Assembly (NCBI RefSeq): GCF_004153685.1
Contig: NZ_SDQD01000002.1
Location: forward strand, 372,001-436,000
Source: Pollutimonas harenae
Lineage (GTDB): Bacteria > Pseudomonadota > Gammaproteobacteria > Burkholderiales > Burkholderiaceae_B
Direction: 5' to 3'
DNA length: 64,000 nucleotides
The translations under genes were made by a program, and so were the position numbers. Shown here piece by piece: positions 18,832 to 25,867 of the stretch. Every line of letters starts with the position of its first letter. Position 1 is the stretch's first letter. The notes under the pieces are model-generated. The model was not told the DNA's origin and did not search any database. It saw only the letters and a list, made by a program, of their open reading frames with translations.

Positions 18832-19752
18832 ATGAATGTATCTATGAACGACCCTTATGCGTCGCGTACCGACCGGACCTCTGCGATTATTGCTCGCCGG
18901 GATCCGGTGGTATACAAGGATGGTACTTATGCCGACGCACTGGCGTCAGAACAGGTAGCATCCTATGAGCGTGACGGCTTTTTGTTGCTCGAGAATATAT
19001 TCAGCGATGAAGAGGTTCAGGGCTTGCTCGCCGAGGTCAAGCGCATGGGCACTGACCCCGATATCATCAAGCTGGAAGAAGCGATTACCGAGCCAGGCAG
19101 TGATGCCGTCCGGTCCATCTTCCGGGTGCATGAGCTTAGTCAGTTGTTGGGCCGGCTGGCCTGCGATCCGCGGCTTATACACGTTGCCCGGCAATTGTTG
19201 GGTTCCGAGGTGTATATGCACCAGTCACGGGCCAATATGAAGCCCGGCTTCAAGGGCAAGGAATTCTATTGGCATTCCGACTTTGAAACCTGGCACATCG
19301 AGGATGGCATGCCGGCCATGCGCGCACTCAGCTGCTCGGTCTTGCTGACCGACAACAGTGCCTGCAACGGCCCTTTGATGTTGGTTCCAGGGTCACACCA
19401 GCAGTTTATTTCATGCCAGGGCATCACGCCTGATAATCACTACAAAAAGTCGCTCAAGAAGCAGGAGTATGGCGTACCCGACACCTTGAGCCTGCAGCTG
19501 CTGGCCGAGCAGGGCGGTATTCAGGCCATGACGGGCAAGGCTGGCTCGGTGGTGTTCTTCGATTGCAACACTATGCATGGCTCCAACGGGAATATTTCGC
19601 CATGGCCCCGTGCCAATGTTTTCATGGTGTACAACAGCATGGAAAACACGCTGGAGCCTCCCAAGTATGGTCTGGTGCCGCGACCAGAGCATATTGCAAC
19701 ACGCAAACGGTTCACGCCACTGCTTCCTCTGGAAGAGGCTGCTACTGCTTGA
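18832..19752 (+). CDS. ectD: ectoine 5-hydroxylase
   Basis: A 306-residue non-haem Fe(II)/2-oxoglutarate dioxygenase that converts ectoine to 5-hydroxyectoine. The iron site is H-x-D in YWHSDFETWHIEDGMP plus the distal His in CNTMHGSNGNISPWPRAN. The EctD signature spans this first motif and AMRALSCSVLLTDN. The ribosome site AAAGGAG is 9-15 nt upstream. As last gene of ectRABCD it implies that the strain makes both ectoine and hydroxyectoine. It needs oxygen. Confidence 0.96.
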   Translation: MNVSMNDPYASRTDRTSAIIARRDPVVYKDGTYADALASEQVASYERDGFLLLENIFSDEEVQGLLAEVKRMGTDPDIIKLEEAITEPGSDAVRSIFRVHELSQLLGRLACDPRLIHVARQLLGSEVYMHQSRANMKPGFKGKEFYWHSDFETWHIEDGMPAMRALSCSVLLTDNSACNGPLMLVPGSHQQFISCQGITPDNHYKKSLKKQEYGVPDTLSLQLLAEQGGIQAMTGKAGSVVFFDCNTMHGSNGNISPWPRANVFMVYNSMENTLEPPKYGLVPRPEHIATRKRFTPLLPLEEAATA

Positions 19753-19758
19753 ACTGTA

Positions 19759-19827
19759 CTAGCAGCACTTGGCGGTGTGACTCCTGCTCATCGGGGCACA
19801 CCGCTCCAGTCCAGTGCTGGTGGCTAG
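19759..19827. terminator. large nested hairpin between convergent ectD and ehuA
   Basis: Three nested perfect arm pairs: CTAG (19759-19762 / 19824-19827), CAGCACT (19763-19769 / AGTGCTG 19813-19819) and GCGGTGTG (19772-19779 / CACACCGC 19797-19804). It lies exactly between two convergent operons. There is no T-tract on either strand, so it probably blocks read-through or protects 3' ends rather than acting as a standard intrinsic terminator. Confidence 0.55.
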
Positions 19828-19828
19828 C

Positions 19829-20659
19829 TCAACATTCGGGATTGATGAAGCCCTTGAGGAACTCCTGAGTGCGTTCCTCACGTGGCGATGAAAACACCTG
19901 TTCTGGCGGGCCTTCTTCAACAATCCTGCCTTTGTCGAAAAAGCAGACGCGGTCGGAAATTTGCTTGGCAAACTGCATTTCATGCGTAACCAGCAACATG
20001 GTCAGGTCTTGCTCTTCAGAAAGACGCTGAATCACATTGAGTACTTCGCCGACCAGCTCGGGATCCAGGGCTGAGGTCGGCTCGTCGAACAGCATGATAT
20101 TGGGTTTCATGGCCAGGGCGCGGGCAATGGCAACCCGTTGCTGCTGACCGCCCGATAGCTGGCTGGGGAATTTATCGGCTTGGTCCGAAAGCCCGACCAG
20201 TTCCAGATACTCCTCGGCGCGTTGATTGGCCTTGTCTTTGGACAGTCCCAGCACATGCACTGGCGCTTCGGTAATATTGCGCCTGACCGTCATGTGAGGG
20301 AACAGGTTGAACTGCTGGAACACCATGCCCATTTCCTTGCGCATCTGGCGCAGGTGATCTTCGCTGGCTGGTATCAGCTGGTCGTTGCGCAGTTCGTGCC
20401 ATAAAGGCCGGCCCGCCACATGTATGACCCCTTCGTTAATGGTCTCCAGGGTCATGAGTATGCGCAAGACGGTGGATTTACCGGAGCCGGACGGGCCGAT
20501 AATGGTGACTTTCTCACCCTTTTGCACATTGAAATCGAGGCTGTCGAGCACAGTCACATCACCAAAGCGTTTCACCACCTTGTCGAACTGGATGATGGTG
20601 TTTGGATCGGGCGTCTGCGTCAGGCCAGGCGTTTGTTCCGTGGTTGCGGAGTCGTTCAT
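19829..20659 (-). CDS. ehuA: ectoine/hydroxyectoine ABC transporter ATPase
   Basis: A 276-residue polar-amino-acid-type ABC ATPase that powers the EhuBCD importer. Walker A GPSGSGKST near residue 56, Q-loop MVFQQFNLFPHMT, signature LSGGQQQRVAIARAL, Walker B IMLFDEPTSALDPE and the H-loop VTHEM are all present. It overlaps ehuD by 4 nt and ends the operon ehuB-C-D-A. Substrate assignment comes from EhuB and from the neighbouring ect genes, not from the ATPase itself. Confidence 0.9.
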   Translation of the reverse strand: MNDSATTEQTPGLTQTPDPNTIIQFDKVVKRFGDVTVLDSLDFNVQKGEKVTIIGPSGSGKSTVLRILMTLETINEGVIHVAGRPLWHELRNDQLIPASEDHLRQMRKEMGMVFQQFNLFPHMTVRRNITEAPVHVLGLSKDKANQRAEEYLELVGLSDQADKFPSQLSGGQQQRVAIARALAMKPNIMLFDEPTSALDPELVGEVLNVIQRLSEEQDLTMLLVTHEMQFAKQISDRVCFFDKGRIVEEGPPEQVFSSPREERTQEFLKGFINPEC

Positions 20660-21348
20660 TTTAGGGGTATTCCTTGCTTGGGCAGGCGCTGGTCGAGGTG
20701 GCGTATGGCTGCCGAAGCCACGAGGGTCAGAATAAGATATAGCCCGCCCACCATGGATAGTGGAATCAGATAATTGAAGGTGCGATCACCGATGATTTTG
20801 GCCACGTTGAGCATTTCCAGGACCGACACAACCGACAGCACGGGCACGTCTTTCATGATGGAAACCAGGTAGTTGCCCAGTGCCGGGATAATGCGCGGGA
20901 TGGCCTGCGGGACAATAATCACGCAAAAAGTGCGTAGCGGTGACAGGTCCAGTGCGCAGGCGGCTTCGGTCTGGCCGCGTGTAATGGACTCTATGCCGGC
21001 CCGGTATACCTCGGACGTATAGGCACTGTACTGTATGCCGAGGGCGAGGGCGCCGGTCAGGAAGGCAGGCAGCACAATACCGTATTCGGGCAGCACGTAA
21101 TACAGGAAGAATAGCTGTACCAGCAGCGGTGTATCGCGGATGAACTCGGTGATCAGGCGGGCTGGCCACGAGATAATGCGCAGCCGCGAAGACTTCAGGG
21201 CTGCCAGCACCAGGCCCAGCACTGCCGCGACGAAGAAGCCCAGCACGGTTGCCTGTATGGTTACGACCAGGCCCTTGAACAAAATGGGCAATATCGAGCT
21301 TGCGAACAGCCAGTTCGAAGAGGTGTCCCACTCTATACCAAATAACAT
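20656..21348 (-). CDS. ehuD: ectoine ABC transporter permease EhuD
   Basis: A 230-residue inner-membrane permease of the HisM/HisQ family with about five helices. The EAA-type cytoplasmic loop is REAACALDLSPLRTFCVIIVPQAIPRIIPALGNY-like: TEAACALDLSPLRTF and IVPQAIPRIIPALG. Residues LITEFIRDTPLLVQLFFLYY are the family N-terminal signature. It is translationally coupled to ehuA (4-nt overlap) and starts 2 nt after the ehuC stop. Confidence 0.88.
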   Translation of the reverse strand: MLFGIEWDTSSNWLFASSILPILFKGLVVTIQATVLGFFVAAVLGLVLAALKSSRLRIISWPARLITEFIRDTPLLVQLFFLYYVLPEYGIVLPAFLTGALALGIQYSAYTSEVYRAGIESITRGQTEAACALDLSPLRTFCVIIVPQAIPRIIPALGNYLVSIMKDVPVLSVVSVLEMLNVAKIIGDRTFNYLIPLSMVGGLYLILTLVASAAIRHLDQRLPKQGIPLK

Positions 21349-21350
21349 AC

Positions 21351-22022
21351 TCAGGTCCTCCCCGCACGCCAGCGCCCAACTGAGCGCTCCAGCAACTTCA
21401 TGATGGCCGTCAGAACCAGCGCCATGCCAAAATACATGAACAGCAGCAGGGTGTAGACCGTAACGCTGTCTTGCGTGAAGTTGCGGATTTGTTCGGCCCG
21501 AAAGGCCAGGTCGCCCAGGCTGATCAGTGATACCAGTGCAGTGTCTTTCAGGTTCTGGACGGCCAGATTGCCGAAGCTGGGCATCATTTCAGGTATCGCC
21601 TGGGGCAGGGATATCCGCCACAACACCTGCCGTGGTGTGAAGTCCAGCGCTTTGGCAGCCTCGTGCTGAGTAGGGGGGACTGCCTGGATGGCGCCACGCA
21701 CCACTTCGGCGCCATAGGCACCGATATTCAGGCTGAGGGCCAGCGTACCGGCCACCACAGGCGGAAGGCGCAAATCCACGCCTATGGCCTGACCCAGCAA
21801 GGGCAGGGCAAAGTACAGCCAGAACAGCTGTACCAGCAATGATGTACCCCGGAATATCTCGATGAGACCTATTGAGACGCCCTTGATGAGCCAGTTGGTG
21901 GAGAGTTTTCCTATGCCAAAGGCAAAGGCAAAAAAAGCGCCCAGGATGGTCGAGTAAACAGTCAGTTGTATCGTTACCCAGGCGCCTTGCAGCAGCGGCG
22001 TGCTGTAGCTAAGCCATTCCAT
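21351..22022 (-). CDS. ehuC: ectoine ABC transporter permease EhuC
   Basis: A 223-residue partner permease, also HisM/HisQ type. It contains EIFRGTSLLVQLFWLYFALP, the EAA-loop HEAAKALDFTPRQVLWRISLPQAIPEM, and a C-terminal amphipathic stretch LLERSVGRW. It begins 15 nt after ehuB. The two permeases presumably form a heterodimer in the inner membrane. Confidence 0.88.
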   Translation of the reverse strand: MEWLSYSTPLLQGAWVTIQLTVYSTILGAFFAFAFGIGKLSTNWLIKGVSIGLIEIFRGTSLLVQLFWLYFALPLLGQAIGVDLRLPPVVAGTLALSLNIGAYGAEVVRGAIQAVPPTQHEAAKALDFTPRQVLWRISLPQAIPEMMPSFGNLAVQNLKDTALVSLISLGDLAFRAEQIRNFTQDSVTVYTLLLFMYFGMALVLTAIMKLLERSVGRWRAGRT

Positions 22023-22037
22023 GAGGGAATCTACGCT

Positions 22038-22895
22038 TTATTCGGTGCAAAGTTGCTCGGTGGTTTTGTTGAAGGACTCTTTGGCATCAGCCTCACTGAA
22101 GCCGTATTCAGCCATAATCTTGCCCCAGGCATCGGTTTTCTTGAATTTGGCGAGCTCGGCATTGACGGCATCCCGAAAGTCTTTGGAGTCCTGGCTGAAG
22201 GTAAAGCCTCCCCAGCTACGTGCGGGTTCCCCATCGATCACCGGGTCGGTAAACTCTTTTGCGGCTTCGACTTTGTCGCTCTTTTTGGCCAGCTCACTGA
22301 CCGTCAGGCTGGTGGCGGCATAGGCACTGGCGCGACCTGTGGATACGGTGGAGATCGCATCGGCATTATTCGATATGGTGACCATGCGCTCACCGGGCAC
22401 GCCCAGTGCCTGAAGCATTTCAAGCTGGTCGGCACCGGCCATGATGGCTATTTTCTTATCGGATTTGGCAAAGTCTTCGTAGGTGTGGACGTTGTCGGGA
22501 TTACCTTGTGCGACCAGCAGGCCTTCGCCATATGAGCTATTGGGTTCAGAAAAAAGCACTTCCTTGCAACGCTGGGGCAATATGGCCATCTCGGCCGAGA
22601 CCATATCGAAGCGGTTGGCCTGCAGGCCTGGAATCAAAGAACCAAAATTGGTCGTCACCCATTCAATTTTCTTGATGCCCAATTGCTCCATGATGTGTTG
22701 GGCTGTTTCAGGACCAACGCCTTTGGCTTTGCCCGACATATCCATATAGCCGTAGGGTATTTCATTGGCCACGGCAATACGGACGGTGCCGCGATCTTTG
22801 ATTTCCTGGAGGCTGGCAGCGCTAGCCTGACTTGCCAGACCGCCGGTCAGGGCGACGGCCAAAGTGCAAAGGGCTAATTTTTTAATCATGGTCAT
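22038..22895 (-). CDS. ehuB: ectoine/hydroxyectoine-binding protein
   Basis: A 285-residue periplasmic solute-binding protein, family 3. Signal peptide: MTMIKKLALCTLAVALTG, cleavage near ASA-ASL. The mature part starts LQEIKDRGTVRIAVANEIPYGYMD and carries TTNFGSLIPGLQANRFDMVSA, both typical of EhuB-type receptors. The start at 22895 is supported by AAGGA six nt upstream; the frame runs 16 codons further without need. It leads the ehuBCDA operon and gives the transporter its specificity. The closest alternative is another cyclic amino-acid receptor, but the ect context favours ectoine. Confidence 0.88.
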   Translation of the reverse strand: MTMIKKLALCTLAVALTGGLASQASAASLQEIKDRGTVRIAVANEIPYGYMDMSGKAKGVGPETAQHIMEQLGIKKIEWVTTNFGSLIPGLQANRFDMVSAEMAILPQRCKEVLFSEPNSSYGEGLLVAQGNPDNVHTYEDFAKSDKKIAIMAGADQLEMLQALGVPGERMVTISNNADAISTVSTGRASAYAATSLTVSELAKKSDKVEAAKEFTDPVIDGEPARSWGGFTFSQDSKDFRDAVNAELAKFKKTDAWGKIMAEYGFSEADAKESFNKTTEQLCTE

Positions 22896-22936
22896 TGCGT
22901 GTCCTTGTTCCATTTGCTCAGAAATAATCATCGAAG

Positions 22937-22968
22937 AAATCATACATCATTAAATCATTAGTACTCAA
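22937..22968 (-). promoter_or_regulatory. ehuB promoter with EctR-like half-sites
   Basis: On the minus strand TTGAGT (22963-22968) and TATGAT (22939-22944) are spaced by 18 nt. On the plus strand AAATCAT occurs twice (22937-22943 and 22952-22958). The second extends to AAATCATTAG, identical in ten bases to the left half of the ectR operator (15853-15862). Confidence 0.55.
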
Positions 22969-23047
22969 ATTAATATTAGTGTAATGAATTGACTGCCAAA
23001 GTTTATTAGGCGTTGTTTTTATTTTTTATTGGCAGGAGAAAAACTCT

Positions 23048-23152
23048 GTGCTAGGATTACCTTCTATGTACCGCGCAAGCCAATTTTTCTTTTTTTATTT
23101 TTATGCTTTTCCAAAACCGCTGGTGGAGGAAGGGAAGCGTTGTACGCAGTAA
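23048..23152 (+). CDS. Phe/Tyr-rich leader peptide of aroG
   Basis: A 34-codon open frame with GTG start at 23048, preceded by AGGAGA (23034-23039) at 8-nt spacing. An in-frame ATG at 23066 with AGGA at 23053-23056 is the alternative (28 codons). The peptide contains FFFFYFYAF: six Phe and two Tyr codons in nine (23084-23110), and ends KRCTQ-stop. Composition and position, just before a terminator hairpin and aroG, match attenuation leader peptides such as PheL. When charged tRNA-Phe/Tyr is short, the ribosome would stall on these codons. It is too short for ordinary gene finding. Confidence 0.8.
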   Translation: MLGLPSMYRASQFFFFYFYAFPKPLVEEGKRCTQ

Positions 23153-23202
23153 AAAGAACCAAATTCCCAAAAAGCCGCCAGCAAAGCTAGGCGGCTTTTT
23201 TT
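23119..23202 (+). promoter_or_regulatory. transcription attenuator (antiterminator/terminator) of aroG
   Basis: Terminator: AAAAAGCCGCC (23169-23179) pairs with GGCGGCTTTTT (23190-23200), followed by further T. Competing antiterminator: GCTGGTGG (23119-23126) pairs with CCGCCAGC (23175-23182) over 8 bp with one G-U. Inside it GGGAA (23132-23136) pairs with TTCCC (23164-23168), and GCGT/ACGC (23137-23147) makes a small inner hairpin. The antiterminator consumes the left arm of the terminator. Its 5' arm lies 8 nt after the last Phe codon, while the leader stop codon (23150-23152) lies inside it. That is the geometry expected for ribosome-controlled attenuation. Confidence 0.78.
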
Positions 23203-23241
23203 GTACCGCCGGCAAGCGGGCAATTACTCTGGAGTCTAGTT

Positions 23242-24336
23242 GTGTCGCACAATACTGATGATTTACGCATCCGAGAAATCAAAGAGCTCAGCCCGCCCGC
23301 TCATATCATGCGCGAGTTTCCATGTACCACCGCCATTTCTTCGACCGTTTACGACGCCCGTCATGCCGTGCACGATATTCTGCATGGTTCCGACGACCGT
23401 CTGGTCGTGGTCATAGGCCCATGCTCTATTCATAATCCGGTTGCCGCCATCGAGTACGCCAAAGGTCTTGTCGCGCAACGCGAGCGTTTCAAAGGCGAGC
23501 TTGAAATCATCATGCGCGTTTACTTTGAAAAGCCCCGAACCACTGTCGGCTGGAAGGGGCTGATCAACGACCCAGGCCTCGACGGCAGTTTCAATATTAA
23601 TCAGGGCTTGCGTACGGCACGCGAATTACTCATTGAAGTCAATGCACTGGGTTTACCGGCTGGCTGCGAATTTCTTGACATGATTACCCCGCAGTACATC
23701 GCCGATCTGGTTTCATGGGGGGCTATTGGCGCCCGAACAACCGAAAGCCAGGTGCACCGTGAGCTATCGTCGGGTTTGTCCTGCCCGGTAGGTTTCAAGA
23801 ACGGTACGGGCGGCGATACCAAAATCGCCATTGATGCCATTATGGCGGCCTCCCAGTCCCATCACTTTTTGTCCGTGACCAAAGGGGGGCATTCCGCCAT
23901 TGTTTCCACCGCTGGCAACGAAGACTGCCATTTGATTCTGCGTGGTGGCAAATCACCCAATTACGACGCTGCCAGCGTCGATGCCGCCAGCCAGGTGCTG
24001 GTGAAGGCTGGGCAGCGCCCCCGCATCATGATCGATGCCAGCCATGCCAACAGCAATAAAGACTACAGAAACCAGCCTTTGGTGCTCGAAGACGTGGCGA
24101 AGCAGATGGAAACTGGCGACGAGCGGATTTTTGGCGTCATGATAGAAAGTAATTTGGTCGAAGGGCGCCAGGATTTGGTTGCCGGCCAGACGCTGACTTA
24201 TGGCCAGAGCATTACTGATGGTTGCATAAGTTGGGATAGTTCGGTGCAGGTGCTCGAACGTCTGGCGCTGGCGGTCAAGAATCGCCGTCAGGTTGCTGCG
24301 CAATCAGCAAATGCCCTGATCGGCAGCAAGGCATAA
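23242..24336 (+). CDS. aroG: 3-deoxy-7-phosphoheptulonate (DAHP) synthase, class I
   Basis: A 364-residue enzyme condensing phosphoenolpyruvate and erythrose 4-phosphate, the committed step of aromatic amino-acid synthesis. Class-I AroFGH features: VVIGPCSIHNPVAAIEYA (metal Cys), RVYFEKPRTTVGWKGLINDP, GARTTESQVHRELSSGLSCPVGFKNGT and MIDASHANSNKD. The start is GTG 23242 with GGAG at 23231-23234. It is controlled by the leader/attenuator just upstream. Whether the enzyme is also inhibited by Phe or Tyr is not evident from the sequence. The symbol is by class; it could equally be called aroF. Confidence 0.94.
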   Translation: MSHNTDDLRIREIKELSPPAHIMREFPCTTAISSTVYDARHAVHDILHGSDDRLVVVIGPCSIHNPVAAIEYAKGLVAQRERFKGELEIIMRVYFEKPRTTVGWKGLINDPGLDGSFNINQGLRTARELLIEVNALGLPAGCEFLDMITPQYIADLVSWGAIGARTTESQVHRELSSGLSCPVGFKNGTGGDTKIAIDAIMAASQSHHFLSVTKGGHSAIVSTAGNEDCHLILRGGKSPNYDAASVDAASQVLVKAGQRPRIMIDASHANSNKDYRNQPLVLEDVAKQMETGDERIFGVMIESNLVEGRQDLVAGQTLTYGQSITDGCISWDSSVQVLERLALAVKNRRQVAAQSANALIGSKA

Positions 24337-24390
24337 AACCCGTTAGTATGGAGGTTGGTTTTATATAGCAGGGTTCCCAGGAGTACAGGC

Positions 24391-25803
24391 ATGAATGCCC
24401 CCGATCTTTTCAATACGTTGCGCCGTGCTATTCCAGCAGGTTTTCTCGAAGCCTTGGCGGAGCAGTTTGGCGAACGCTTTTCAACTGCGCATGCGGTGCG
24501 CGAGCACCACGGACGCGACGAGTCTCCTTATCCGCCCATGCTGCCCGATGGCGTGGTGTTTGCCAATAGTACCGAAGAGGTTGCCTGGGTGGCGCGCCAT
24601 TGTCACAGCCACAAGGTACCGCTTATTCCCTATGGCGTGGGCTCCTCGCTAGAAGGTCATTTGCTGGCAGTGCAAGGCGGCATCAGCCTCGACTTATCAG
24701 GTATGAATCAGCTGGTTTCGGTCAACCCCGAAGACTTCACCGCTACGGTCCAGGCCGGGGTAACACGCAAGCAGCTGAACGAAGAAATCCGCAATACCGG
24801 CCTGTTCTTCCCGATCGATCCGGGGGCTGATGCCAGCCTGGGCGGTATGGCAGCCACGCGAGCCTCGGGTACCAATGCCGTGCGTTACGGCACCATGCGC
24901 GAAAACGTCATGTCGCTCAAGGTGGTCACGGCCGACGGGCGTGTGATCGAAACCGCCAATCGTGCCCGCAAGTCGGCGGCCGGCTACGACCTGACGCGTA
25001 TTTTTGTGGGTAGCGAAGGGACGCTGGGCATTATTACCGAAGTCACCATACGTTTGTACCCGCAACCAGAAGCCATATCGGCGGCTATTTGTAACTTCCC
25101 CACGCTACAAGCTGCCGTGCAAAGCGTGATTGAAATCATCCAGATGGGGGTGCCGGTTGCTCGCGTCGAATTCATGGATGCCTGGGCGGTCAAGGCCACC
25201 AATGCCTATAGCAAGCTCACTCTAACCGAATCCCCATTGCTGCTGTTTGAGTTCCATGGCAGCCCGGCCGGTGTCAAAGAGCAGGCCGAAATCGTCCAGA
25301 GCATCACGCACGACAATGGCGGCATGGACTTCGAATGGGCCGAACAGCCCGAAGACCGCAGCCGTTTATGGACGGCGCGCCATAATGCTTATTTTGCCGG
25401 CCTGCAGCTGCGTCCAGGCTGCCGTTCCAGCACAACAGACGTCTGTGTGCCTATTTCTCGCCTGGCCGAATGTGTGTCGGAAACGGCTGCCGAGCTTAAC
25501 GAGGCCAGCTTTCCGTACACCATTGTGGGTCATGTGGGCGACGGGAATTTCCATGTCTTGATGCTGCTTGACCCTGATAATCCTGCCGAGTGGACGGAGT
25601 CCGAGCAGCTTAACCGGCGCCTGGTCGAGCGGGCCATTCGCATGCAAGGTACGTGCACGGGCGAGCATGGTGTGGGCCTGCACAAAATGGAATTCATGCA
25701 GGCCGAGCATGGGCAAGATGCGCTTGACCTCATGTCCAGCCTGAAGCTTGCCTTTGATCCACATAATATACTGAACCCGGGGAAAATCATTCCACAAGCC
25801 TGA
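24391..25803 (+). CDS. FAD-linked D-lactate / D-2-hydroxyacid dehydrogenase
   Basis: A 470-residue flavoprotein of the FAD_binding_4 plus FAD-oxidase C-terminal family, close to D-lactate dehydrogenases of the mitochondrial Dld/LDHD type. Markers: VPLIPYGVGSSLEGHLLAVQGGISLD (FAD), FFPIDPGADASLGGMAATRASGTNAVRYGT, FVGSEGTLGIITEVTIRLYP, and the C-terminal HVGDGNFHVLMLLDP and GTCTGEHGVGLHKM. ATG 24391 has AGGAG about 8 nt upstream. It precedes glcD by 64 nt and is probably co-expressed, so D-lactate or a related D-2-hydroxyacid is the likely substrate. Confidence 0.85.
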   Translation: MNAPDLFNTLRRAIPAGFLEALAEQFGERFSTAHAVREHHGRDESPYPPMLPDGVVFANSTEEVAWVARHCHSHKVPLIPYGVGSSLEGHLLAVQGGISLDLSGMNQLVSVNPEDFTATVQAGVTRKQLNEEIRNTGLFFPIDPGADASLGGMAATRASGTNAVRYGTMRENVMSLKVVTADGRVIETANRARKSAAGYDLTRIFVGSEGTLGIITEVTIRLYPQPEAISAAICNFPTLQAAVQSVIEIIQMGVPVARVEFMDAWAVKATNAYSKLTLTESPLLLFEFHGSPAGVKEQAEIVQSITHDNGGMDFEWAEQPEDRSRLWTARHNAYFAGLQLRPGCRSSTTDVCVPISRLAECVSETAAELNEASFPYTIVGHVGDGNFHVLMLLDPDNPAEWTESEQLNRRLVERAIRMQGTCTGEHGVGLHKMEFMQAEHGQDALDLMSSLKLAFDPHNILNPGKIIPQA

Positions 25804-25867
25804 ACCCTTCTTGGGCGTGGCAGGGCGCATCACGACAAGAACATAACAACAAGATAGAAGAGACACA

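Noticed and set aside
23029-23057. Promoter TTGGCA-N17-TAGGAT just before the aroG leader
   Set aside because: It fits sigma-70 well but would start RNA at about 23064, removing the GTG start and ribosome site of the leader and making ATG 23066 leaderless. Kept only as an alternative; the TTGACT at 22989-22994 has no good -10 partner either, so the true promoter is unresolved.
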